This document shows positions 7,778 through 14,610 of a stretch of DNA of 24,318 nucleotides, piece by piece (within the stretch, counting starts at the first letter, position 1; every line of letters starts with the position of its first letter). Under the pieces are notes generated by a model. The model ran no database searches. It was not told where the DNA came from and saw only the letters and a program-made list of their open reading frames with translations. The position numbers and the translations under genes were made by a program. Source of the stretch: a virus. The stretch is taken from IMG/VR virus record IMGVR_UViG_3300033571_020729, positions 1 through 24,318 of that record, one strand, 5' to 3'.

Positions 7778-7789
7778 AGGCCATACAAT
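7761..7789 (+). promoter_or_regulatory. Near-consensus promoter for the tail tube gene
   Basis: TTGACA (perfect -35, 7761-7766), a 17-nt spacer and TACAAT (-10, 7784-7789). The -35 box lies in the last codons of the preceding gene. The predicted start site is near 7796, giving a leader of about 42 nt that contains the GGAG ribosome-binding site of the tail tube gene. This is the closest match to sigma70 consensus on the rightward strand. Confidence 0.75.
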
Positions 7790-7837
7790 CCCGGCAATCC
7801 CCCACCCAATCACCCCCCGCTCTTTCTGGAGACTCCC

Positions 7838-8326
7838 ATGCCCGCAGGCGTAATTACCGCATCGAACGCACTCATCAAAATCGGCAATGTCGTGGACGAC
7901 GCTTTTGCCACGGCCGACGCCGGCCTTTTGACCATCTCGGACTGCGCTGCTTGGAGCATCAGCGAGACCGGCGAAATCAAGGCCTACCGTTCCTGCAACA
8001 CGGCCGGCTTCAAGCGCAAACTGCTGGGCGGGCGTGACTTCAAGGGCACCCTCAAATACTTCTTCAATGAGGGCGATCCGGTCACCGATACCGTTCGAGC
8101 CGGCACCAAACTCCTGTTCAAGTTGTACTTGGACCAGACCGCCAACCCCTCGAACTCCAGCGGCACCCACGAGGACACCTTCTACATCTGCCCGGCCATC
8201 GTTTCCGATGTCAAGGTGGACGCGAACATCGACGGCGGCGATGTGATCCCCTGCGAAATTTCGTTCGAGGGCAATGGCACCCTGTACTACCCTGGCGATA
8301 CCGTTCCTGCCAGCATCCCGGCCTAA
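7838..8326 (+). CDS. Major tail tube protein
   Basis: 162 residues, predominantly beta with a predicted tail-tube-like layout: DAGLLTISDCAAWSIS, a strand IKAYRSC, FKRKLLGGRDFKGTLKYFFNEGDPV, then AGTKLLFKLYLDQ and strands around VDANIDGGDVIPCEISFEGNGTLYYPGD. The last segment resembles the closing strands of tail tube and minor tail families. A strong dedicated promoter (7761-7789) and a good GGAG 6 nt upstream of the ATG imply high expression, as expected for a protein needed in many copies. The gene precedes the chaperone and tape measure genes, the usual order. Confidence 0.75.
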   Translation: MPAGVITASNALIKIGNVVDDAFATADAGLLTISDCAAWSISETGEIKAYRSCNTAGFKRKLLGGRDFKGTLKYFFNEGDPVTDTVRAGTKLLFKLYLDQTANPSNSSGTHEDTFYICPAIVSDVKVDANIDGGDVIPCEISFEGNGTLYYPGDTVPASIPA

Positions 8327-8383
8327 CAGATAGCGCAGGAAGCGGCGGCAACCGCAACCGGCAAAAATAAAACCACGAGGTTT

Positions 8384-8419
8384 CCCTCCTACCCTTGCCG
8401 GGGACAGTGAGGGTTTTTT
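8384..8419 (+). terminator. Weak hairpin with six-T tract after tail tube gene
   Basis: CCCTC (8384-8388) can pair with GAGGG (8409-8413) across a 20-nt loop, followed by six T residues. A smaller hairpin, AAACC/GGTTT, sits just upstream at 8370-8383. The T-tract merges into TTTTTGTTTATCT (8415-8427), a member of the promoter family. The stem is weak and the call is mostly by analogy with the three better sites. Confidence 0.4.
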
Positions 8420-8427
8420 GTTTATCT
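8415..8427 (+). promoter_or_regulatory. Late-promoter-like motif before the morphogenesis gene
   Basis: TTTTTGTTTATCT resembles the shared 13-nt motif, but the -10 hexamer (TTATCT) lacks the conserved A at its second position. The following 12 nt include CCGGAG, an SD sequence for the ATG at 8440. It may be a degenerate promoter. Confidence 0.35.
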
Positions 8428-8439
8428 CCCGGAGCAGAT

Positions 8440-8916
8440 ATGCCTGTCACCCTTGACGAGTACGAAAGAGCCTTCTCGGATGCCGCTAACCTGCAAGGGA
8501 TGCAAGGGGCCGGGGAAGCGTACCTCCAAGGGATGTGGGTACGGGCCAGAAATCAGGGCGATGGAGATTGGCCTCCGCTGTCGGAGTACACCCCTGCCAA
8601 TCGCAGGGCTCGTCCGTTCAGCCGCAGCCCAATCCTGTCTGACAGTGGCTCTCTTATCGAGGCCCTCCTTCCGGGCGCTCCAGGGCACCTGGTAGAGCCT
8701 TCAACCGAGGGGTGTCTGGTGGGGTTCTCTAATGACCCACACCCTACGGCGACCGAGGAAGGCGCTGACACCTACGGCCTACTGGCCCGTCGCCACGCGC
8801 TAGGCCAAGGAAACCTGCCAATCCGAACCATCTTGGTCGAGCCTGTCGGACCCGTCTTAGAATCAATCGTCGCAGGCGCAAATACCCGAATCAATTCCGT
8901 CCTCTCAACCATTTAG
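8440..8916 (+). CDS. Phage virion morphogenesis protein (Mu gpG / HK97 gp10-like)
   Basis: 158 residues. The pattern SPILSDSGSLIEALLPG, then CLVGFSNDPHPTATEEGADTYGLLARRHALGQGNLPIRTILVEP, matches the virion morphogenesis family, in which a completed strand core is followed by an (I/L)P.R motif near the C-terminus. Such proteins finish the tail or the head-tail joint. The start at 8440 is chosen because CCGGAG lies 6 nt upstream; an in-frame ATG at 8395 would run through the hairpin. In many phages the equivalent gene precedes the tail tube gene, so its place after it is slightly unusual. Codon use is less GC3-biased than that of the capsid genes. Confidence 0.6.
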   Translation: MPVTLDEYERAFSDAANLQGMQGAGEAYLQGMWVRARNQGDGDWPPLSEYTPANRRARPFSRSPILSDSGSLIEALLPGAPGHLVEPSTEGCLVGFSNDPHPTATEEGADTYGLLARRHALGQGNLPIRTILVEPVGPVLESIVAGANTRINSVLSTI

Positions 8917-8927
8917 GAAAAAGTCCC

Positions 8928-9350
8928 ATGTCCGTCATGTCCCCGGCCACCGAAAAAACAACCATCAACGGCATCGAGTATATACTCGGAGCCTACACTA
9001 TCGGCAACCTCGAAGGCTTCTGCGAATGGTGCCGCCAGAGCCGCGCACGCGACCTCCTGGGCGTCAAGGGCATCGACCCAGACGAGGCCACCACCAAGCA
9101 GCGCCTGGAGGTACTGAACGAGGTTCCTGCCGTCATGTTCGGCGATGCTGTTTCCCAGTCCTACTGGAACACCCCGACCGGGATGGCTCGGTTCGTGTGG
9201 TGCTGCATCAAGTCCACCAACAAGGGCACCTTCTCCCAGTTCTCAAAGGCCATAGGGCAGGATGTCGGGGGCCTGGGCGACGCGATGGTCTTGGCCTTTC
9301 GCCTCGCTTCCCCAGTCGAAGGGGAAGAAGCAGCGGAAGCAAACGCCTGA
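8928..9350 (+). CDS. Tail assembly chaperone, short form
   Basis: 140 residues, located between the tail tube and tape measure genes where lambda-like phages encode gpG. The protein is largely helical (IGNLEGFCEWCRQSRARDLLG, TTKQRLEVLNEVPAVMFGDAVSQSY, PTGMARFVWCCIKSTN) and ends in an acidic, Ala/Glu-rich tail, like other short chaperones. The start is supported by AGGAAAAAG upstream of the ATG. The 3' end overlaps a second open frame (to 9528) that is probably joined by ribosomal frameshifting. A perfect 14-bp palindrome, CGAGTATATACTCG, lies at 8975-8988 in the coding sequence. Confidence 0.68.
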   Translation: MSVMSPATEKTTINGIEYILGAYTIGNLEGFCEWCRQSRARDLLGVKGIDPDEATTKQRLEVLNEVPAVMFGDAVSQSYWNTPTGMARFVWCCIKSTNKGTFSQFSKAIGQDVGGLGDAMVLAFRLASPVEGEEAAEANA

Positions 9351-9528
9351 CGAATGGTTCCGCGAGCAGAAGTGTAAAAAATCAGGCAAGGATGGGCTCG
9401 ACTTAGACGCACTAATTGCGCGTCTCGCTGTTACAATCCCGTGGGCAACCCTGCCTCGGGTCAAGGGCCTTACCGTAGCCCAAGCGTTCGCCCTGCTAGA
9501 GGCCCAAAACCCGGACCCTGACGACTAA
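8928..9528 (+). CDS. Tail assembly chaperone, frameshifted long form
   Basis: The second frame, open through 9262-9528 and ending in QTPDEWFREQKCKKSGKD...LDALIARLAVTIPW..., has no good ribosome-binding site of its own and sits where lambda-type phages encode the T extension of GT. From the first frame it is reached by +1 (or -2) slippage. The best slip site is GGGG at 9321-9324, where the tRNA on codon GGG (9321-9323) can move forward one base and still pair with GGG. TCCCC at 9309-9313 is a second option. Slipping at GGGG would give a 199-residue product. The long form would bind the tape measure during tail assembly. The span given covers both frames. Confidence 0.6.
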
Positions 9529-9546
9529 CCGCCTACCCCAACAGCC

Positions 9547-12492
9547 ATGTCCACGAATGTCCCCATCCTCGGCGCAACCGTCAAATTTGACGCAGATCTT
9601 AAGTTGTTCACGGACAAGGTGAGTGAGGTTAGGTCGATCATTGACGGCCTAACCGGAAGTGCGGCGAAGGTAATTCCGTTCGATCCCAGCATGGCCGAGA
9701 ACGCTCGCGCCGCTGCGGCCTCAATCGAGCAGATGTCCAAGGCCTTAGACAAATCAGACTTTGCCACGAAGATGAAGTCGATGGCCCCTCAACTCATGGA
9801 GATAAAGAGGGAGTTCGACGCGGTTGCGGCCAGCGCAGAAACTGCCGGCGCGAAGATGTCTGCCACTTTTTCGGCCGCTTGCGCCAAGGCAAAAGAACTA
9901 AGCCTAGACCTCAAGGCCGTAAAAAGTGAAATGTCTGGAATTTCCTCCGGTGCGGAAGAAGTCGGAGCAAAGATAGCGTCCGCGTTTTCTGCCGCAGGAG
10001 CGCAGATACGGGCTGTTGGGCAGGAACTTTCCAAACTGATAGAGTCCTTGAAGGCAAGCCTAAATGCCATCATGGCGAGCATTGCGGAAGCCACGAGCAA
10101 GTACGAGGAACTTTCGTCCAAGGCAGCGGCAGCATCGAAAAAAGTGGTGGAGGAGAACTCAAAAGCGCAAACCAAATCCGCTTCTGATTCAGCGTCTTCT
10201 TTGGACTCCGTAATAGGAAAGTGGTTTAGTCTATCCGCAGCCATCAAACTGGCTAGGATAGCGATTGAGGCGTTTACGGACTCCACCAAAAGGGCGTTTG
10301 AGATATATCGGGCATCTGCCAAGTTCGGAATCAATGTGCAGGAGTTGCAGTACCTTTCCATTGCAGCCAACGATACCGGCTTGAATTTGACCGAACTAAG
10401 TAACGCCCTGCGTTACATGGAAACCAACATCGGCAAGGCGCAGACGGGTGTGAAACTGGCCGTCTCCAATTTGGCATTGCTCGGGTTCACGGCACAGGAC
10501 TTGAAGGGAAAACTGCCGGAAGAACAGTTGGCCATGTTGGCTGACAGTTTTGTTGGCATTGAAGATCCTGCCCGCAGGTCTGAAATAGCAATGGCAATTT
10601 TCGGCCGCCAAGGCGCTAACATAATACCTTTGCTATCTCTCGGAGGCACCACTCTCCGTGAGATGTCCATTCGGGCAAAGGAACTTGGGTCCACCTTGGA
10701 CGAAAAGGCCCTTAAAGCCCTAAAAAATGCACAAGTAGCCGGCCTAGAACTGCACATAGCACTAGGAAACCTAGCCAGCAACCTATCTACTTTTTTTGCC
10801 GGGTCTGTTACGGATGCCACGAAAGTGATGACTGAATTTTCGGCGTCCTCCACTAGGGCTCTTGAGTCCTATAACAAGTGGGGCAAGACGGATAGTGTCA
10901 TGGGAAAGATATTCCTTACCATCGACAACTTGAAAGTTCTTACTGGGGCGTGGACTGACTTTTTTAAGGTGACGCGAGTAATCCCTGCCCTGATTGAATT
11001 CGGTTTGACCGGCACCATCAAGTCAAACACGCTAGCGGCACTGGAAAATATCGGAGCCGTGTACCGGATGACTGACGCTCAAGCGGCAGCAGCAGCGCGG
11101 GCACAGGCGAAAGCGGATGCCGTAGCCGCGTCCTTGAAAAACGAAGCCCTGGCCAATCAAAAATTCCAGGAAGTTCTCGCAGAGGGCGCTCGGCACGAAG
11201 CGGAGATCGAAAAAGAGCGCGAGAAGTTTAGGAAGCGCAAAGATATGAGTACGGCATCGAGTCAGTTGCAGGCTGAACTGGAAGGTATCGTGCAATGGCG
11301 CAAAGAGGCTATTGTGGCAGCCGAAGAAGCAGCCAAGCGAGAAGGGATGCTGGCGAGAGAGAAAGGTGCCGAGGAGTGGAAGGTAGCCCAGATCGTTAAA
11401 GACCGGCTGGACAAAGAAACCGCCTCCGTCAATATGAAAACGATGGAGAAGGCTGCCGCTGCCGAAGCCTTTAGGACCGAACGGATGGCGATAGAGGCCA
11501 GAGAGAAATCGGAAGTGACCCTAAAAAAACTGGAAGACGATGCCGCTGCCGGCAGACTCGCTTCCGCAAGGGAACACCTCAAAGAGGTGCAGGCCGCCAA
11601 CATCCCTGCTGACATCCAGGCTGCAAAGGCCTTGGTCGAAGCGGCCGGCCGTAAGGACGCCAATGACGAACTGAAAAAAGCGCAAAACTATTTGGCCAGA
11701 ATCGCGGGCTCTTATCAGGACCAAGTGGATGCCCTCGTGGAACTCCGTGGGTATCAGACGGACGAGGAAAAATCCCTCGCGGCCCAAGTTGTCGCAACCC
11801 GCATGTTGGCTGACGACACCAAGAAATTGGCCCAAGAAGAAGAAACTCGCAAAAAAACCATCGAGCAGATATTCGAGCGCGAGCGCGAGGCCCTCGCCAA
11901 CCTGGGCAAGTCCCAAGCCCAGTTGAATGTCCTCAAACTGCAAGCGGTCGGAGCAACCGAAAAAGAGGTGGCTGCGTTCCAAGCCCTTGCCGATAAGCAC
12001 GACCGAGACGCCAAGGCTCTTTCGGATAGGAAGAAAGAAGAACAGGACGCCAAGAGCCTGCTAGAGTCGGCCATGACCAAGGAAGAAAAACTCGCCGAAA
12101 GTATAGCCCAAGTTCGTCGATTCGAGGCAGACCAAATCTACACCAAGGAGCAAGCCCAGAGGGTCATCAATAGCCTTTTGGAGAAGGAAAACAAACTCCG
12201 AAAGGAAACGGTCGGTATGTACTCCGACGGCCTTTCCTTGGTGCGGGCAATGTCTGCTGCCGGTTTGGCCGACGAGAAGACCGGCAGGGCTGGTGGCCGC
12301 TTCGGCGGTGTCGTCCCCGTTCCGGTCCCGGCACCGATGCCTCCTGCTCCTGCCGGCCTCCCCGGCGTGGTAAACTCCGTCATGGATCGCATTGCCACCC
12401 TTAACGAAGGCATCCTGGCCATCCTCTCTCGCTGGGACACGGACGGCATCAAAATCAAGTCGCTTCCGCCCATCACCGCCACTTACGCCTAA
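9547..12492 (+). CDS. Tape measure protein
   Basis: 981 residues, the longest gene here, following the chaperone pair. It sets tail length and fills the tail lumen before ejection; at the usual 0.15 nm per residue it predicts a tail of about 145 nm. Residues 1-230 are helical and Ala/Ser/Lys-rich. Residues about 232-420 match the tape measure core (ASAKFGINVQELQYLSIAANDTG, then RSEIAMAIFGRQGANIIPLLSLGG). About 510-900 is charged coiled coil. The end is Pro-rich (PVPVPAPMPPAPAG). No Shine-Dalgarno sequence is evident. Codons such as ATA, CTA and AGG, rare in the head genes, are frequent in the first two thirds, suggesting separate ancestry. Confidence 0.9.
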   Translation: MSTNVPILGATVKFDADLKLFTDKVSEVRSIIDGLTGSAAKVIPFDPSMAENARAAAASIEQMSKALDKSDFATKMKSMAPQLMEIKREFDAVAASAETAGAKMSATFSAACAKAKELSLDLKAVKSEMSGISSGAEEVGAKIASAFSAAGAQIRAVGQELSKLIESLKASLNAIMASIAEATSKYEELSSKAAAASKKVVEENSKAQTKSASDSASSLDSVIGKWFSLSAAIKLARIAIEAFTDSTKRAFEIYRASAKFGINVQELQYLSIAANDTGLNLTELSNALRYMETNIGKAQTGVKLAVSNLALLGFTAQDLKGKLPEEQLAMLADSFVGIEDPARRSEIAMAIFGRQGANIIPLLSLGGTTLREMSIRAKELGSTLDEKALKALKNAQVAGLELHIALGNLASNLSTFFAGSVTDATKVMTEFSASSTRALESYNKWGKTDSVMGKIFLTIDNLKVLTGAWTDFFKVTRVIPALIEFGLTGTIKSNTLAALENIGAVYRMTDAQAAAAARAQAKADAVAASLKNEALANQKFQEVLAEGARHEAEIEKEREKFRKRKDMSTASSQLQAELEGIVQWRKEAIVAAEEAAKREGMLAREKGAEEWKVAQIVKDRLDKETASVNMKTMEKAAAAEAFRTERMAIEAREKSEVTLKKLEDDAAAGRLASAREHLKEVQAANIPADIQAAKALVEAAGRKDANDELKKAQNYLARIAGSYQDQVDALVELRGYQTDEEKSLAAQVVATRMLADDTKKLAQEEETRKKTIEQIFEREREALANLGKSQAQLNVLKLQAVGATEKEVAAFQALADKHDRDAKALSDRKKEEQDAKSLLESAMTKEEKLAESIAQVRRFEADQIYTKEQAQRVINSLLEKENKLRKETVGMYSDGLSLVRAMSAAGLADEKTGRAGGRFGGVVPVPVPAPMPPAPAGLPGVVNSVMDRIATLNEGILAILSRWDTDGIKIKSLPPITATYA

Positions 12493-12497
12493 CTGCC

Positions 12498-13454
12498 ATG
12501 CCTTCAACCGGACTACCGTTCCCCACAGTTTCCACCTCCGAGGCCATCGCCACCGGCACGAGCAACCTGGGCGGGTTCGTGAACGCCCAGGGCGACCAGG
12601 TTCCGTATTTCAACGATGTGGACGGCTCGTATACGCAGACGGCCTCCAGCGAGTTCGGAAGCAATAAGGCACAGCGCAAGGTGCTTTGCAACTGGGTGGA
12701 CAAGGACCAGATGATTAAGGTATTTCTCGGCTATGTGGACTCCGGTGGCGTGATGCACTACCCGGACTTTTTCCCGGGCACGAACATGTACTGCCAGAGT
12801 ATTTCGGTCTCAGGCTACGGCAAAATGACCGTGGACGATAACGGCGTTTTGCAGTACACCGCAGCGGAACTGACCCTTGACTACACCGGGCAAGCCATCC
12901 CACAAGAGGAGGGCTCGCCGATCACCTTGTACGACGAGGAAATCAGCACCTCGGAAAACACCTACGCCTTAAGCACCCAGAAGGTGAGGCGCGGCGGCTT
13001 TACACGGAACCTCTGGTACTGGGTGGACTCTGGAAAACCCGTGCCGGAAGGTATGCCCATCGCAGCCATGCGCGAAATCGTGCTGGATGTGAAGTTGCAC
13101 TTCTACCGGCGCAAGACCCTGAACTCGGCCCTTTTTGCCAACACGGGCCTCATCAATTCCGACACGGTGACGATGCTGACCACGGGGATCGTTTTTCCCG
13201 CCGAAACCCTGCGATTCGGCACGACGACCTACCGACGCTCGGTGCAGTCCGGCACGGACAACTTCTACGACTTCACCGTCCACCTCCAGCAGCGTGTGGC
13301 ACGGGCCAACGACGATACCGGAGCCATCAGCGCGGTATCGTGGAACAAGTTCTTTAACCCCGAATCCGGGCAGTACGACAGTATCACCGTGGACGGTGGG
13401 CCGTACTTGCCTTTCGGCACGCCCGTTTCCTTCTCCTTCCTCTCGACCCTCTAA
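12498..13454 (+). CDS. Distal tail or baseplate protein, unassigned
   Basis: 318 residues, directly after the tape measure gene, where distal tail proteins usually lie. It looks all-beta: FNDVDGSYTQTASSEFGSN near the start, a Tyr-rich GYVDSGGVMHYPDFFPGTNMYCQSISVSGYGKM, ITLYDEEISTSENTYALSTQKV in the middle, and a region (about 180-318) with FYRRKTLNSALFAN and DFTVHLQQRVARAND. I do not recognise a named family. The gene begins 5 nt after the tape measure stop without a ribosome-binding site, so reinitiation is likely. A structural role in the tail tip is inferred from position. Confidence 0.55.
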   Translation: MPSTGLPFPTVSTSEAIATGTSNLGGFVNAQGDQVPYFNDVDGSYTQTASSEFGSNKAQRKVLCNWVDKDQMIKVFLGYVDSGGVMHYPDFFPGTNMYCQSISVSGYGKMTVDDNGVLQYTAAELTLDYTGQAIPQEEGSPITLYDEEISTSENTYALSTQKVRRGGFTRNLWYWVDSGKPVPEGMPIAAMREIVLDVKLHFYRRKTLNSALFANTGLINSDTVTMLTTGIVFPAETLRFGTTTYRRSVQSGTDNFYDFTVHLQQRVARANDDTGAISAVSWNKFFNPESGQYDSITVDGGPYLPFGTPVSFSFLSTL

Positions 13455-13457
13455 ACC

Positions 13458-13979
13458 GTGCAAAATCCGCTATCCCAGTACAAAAGGCCGGAAAAGAATC
13501 TGCCGGTATCGGCGGACCTGCACGCGGCCGTGTACGACCTGCTCTCCAACTGGTTCAAGGGCCAGGTGACGCAGCCACCCCAACCGCAGAAGTTCCGGTG
13601 GGTGATTTTGACCGGGGCCACCGTGCAGGACACCCGCGAAGTAGGAAGCACCACGACCGATGTGAGGTGGAGTTACACTTGGGTCGAGGCGTACTTTGAT
13701 TCGGCTTACGGCGTGTTCAAGCCGATGACTGACGGCGAATCAGACAGCACCACTGACGGCGAGGCCACGAATGTCAAGGAAGACCTCAACCTGGCCGGCA
13801 ACATCTTGTGCGGGGTTTACGACTTTTCGGCCGATCCGTTCCTGTCCAACCCAGACATCAAACTCCAGCCGGTGGCGAACACGGTTGTTCAGTTGTGGGA
13901 GGTCGTGGATGACGACACCGGGGTAATCCAGTACCGCTTCGATGTACTCAACGGAGTGCAGGGTCCATGTGCAGCCTAA
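13458..13979 (+). CDS. Minor tail protein, unassigned
   Basis: 173 residues, beginning with GTG 3 nt after the previous stop (TAAACCGTG). A basic, Pro-rich N-terminus (QYKRPEKNLPV) leads to FRWVILTGATVQDTREVG, WSYTWVEAYFDSAYGVFKPMTDGESDSTTDGEAT and a beta-rich C-terminal half. The protein keeps good amino-acid content to its end and overlaps the next gene by 13 nt. No known family is recognised; a tail-tip role is inferred from its neighbours. Confidence 0.5.
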   Translation: MQNPLSQYKRPEKNLPVSADLHAAVYDLLSNWFKGQVTQPPQPQKFRWVILTGATVQDTREVGSTTTDVRWSYTWVEAYFDSAYGVFKPMTDGESDSTTDGEATNVKEDLNLAGNILCGVYDFSADPFLSNPDIKLQPVANTVVQLWEVVDDDTGVIQYRFDVLNGVQGPCAA

Positions 13980-14188
13980 CCCTCTTTGAGTCTAGGGAGC
14001 CTGTCTGCCGGTCTTGCCGGTTCTGCGGAACCGATGTGCGCGGCAAGAAGATGATCCGGCGAACCGATTTCTCGGTCAAGTGCATACCTGCCCAATGCAA
14101 CTGGTACTGCATAGCGGACGAAAAGGCCCAGTGCCCCTTGAGTAAATGGCCCGTTTCTGATACCCTACCTGCACCCCCAGGAAACTGA
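13967..14188 (+). CDS. Small cysteine-rich protein, possible zinc-binding
   Basis: 73 residues that overlap the preceding gene by 13 nt and end 2 nt before the next ATG. Cysteines occur as CRSCRFCG (a CxxC plus CxxCG-type knuckle), CIPAQCNWYC and AQCPLSK, so a metal-binding or disulfide-linked fold is plausible. The overlap, spacing and residue pattern support a real gene. It is the first of three Cys-rich proteins (also 14611-15624 and 15615-15908). The coding region contains the promoter candidate at 14138-14166. No family is recognised. Confidence 0.6.
   Translation: MCSLTLFESREPVCRSCRFCGTDVRGKKMIRRTDFSVKCIPAQCNWYCIADEKAQCPLSKWPVSDTLPAPPGN
14138..14166 (+). promoter_or_regulatory. Promoter for the distal structural genes
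   Basis: TTGAGT (-35, 14138-14143), 17-nt spacer and TACCCT (-10, 14161-14166). The segment TTTCTGATACCCT (14154-14166) is a full match to the shared late motif TTTYTGNTANNNT. The predicted start near 14173 leaves a short leader that contains AGGA 8 nt before the ATG at 14191. This is the only member of the family that keeps a ribosome-binding site and no hairpin. Confidence 0.62.
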
Positions 14189-14190
14189 AC

Positions 14191-14592
14191 ATGTCCAACA
14201 CCAATTTCTCGACCACCTCAAGCACCCAGACCATCACCCTTGCCTCTGGCGTGGAGACGGTCGTGGCCTCCTTTACCGACCTGTCTCTCGCCAAGAGCAT
14301 CTACCTCGCGGTGAAGGTGACGGCCGGCGATGATTTGACCGCCTTCAAGATGCAGGTGCGGTACGGCCCTGACTTCGATTGGCAGGACTACCTGGATTCC
14401 AACGACTGGACCGGCACCAACAAGCCGGCCCAGCACCTCTGGGCGTCCGGCAACCCGGCCAGCCTCTCGGCGGGCGAGGGGGCAGAAGTCCAGGCCCAGA
14501 CTCTCGGCTTCGTCGAGGCCCAGTTCCTCGCCACCAACGCCGGCAGCGGCACCAGCACCATCCAGATCGCTGCCCGCGCCATCCAAAAGTAA
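14191..14592 (+). CDS. Small beta-rich virion protein, unassigned
   Basis: 133 residues with a Ser/Thr-rich start (SNTNFSTTSSTQTITLASGVETVVASFTD) and a pattern of short strands (SIYLAVKVTAGDDLTAFKMQVRYGPDFDWQDYL, QTLGFVEAQFLATNAGSGTSTIQIAARAI). This looks like a compact beta-sandwich, common in tail-associated and decoration proteins. AGGA precedes the ATG and a promoter lies upstream. No specific family is recognised; a structural role is inferred from composition and place. Confidence 0.5.
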   Translation: MSNTNFSTTSSTQTITLASGVETVVASFTDLSLAKSIYLAVKVTAGDDLTAFKMQVRYGPDFDWQDYLDSNDWTGTNKPAQHLWASGNPASLSAGEGAEVQAQTLGFVEAQFLATNAGSGTSTIQIAARAIQK

Positions 14593-14610
14593 ACCAGGCC
14601 GAGGGACACC

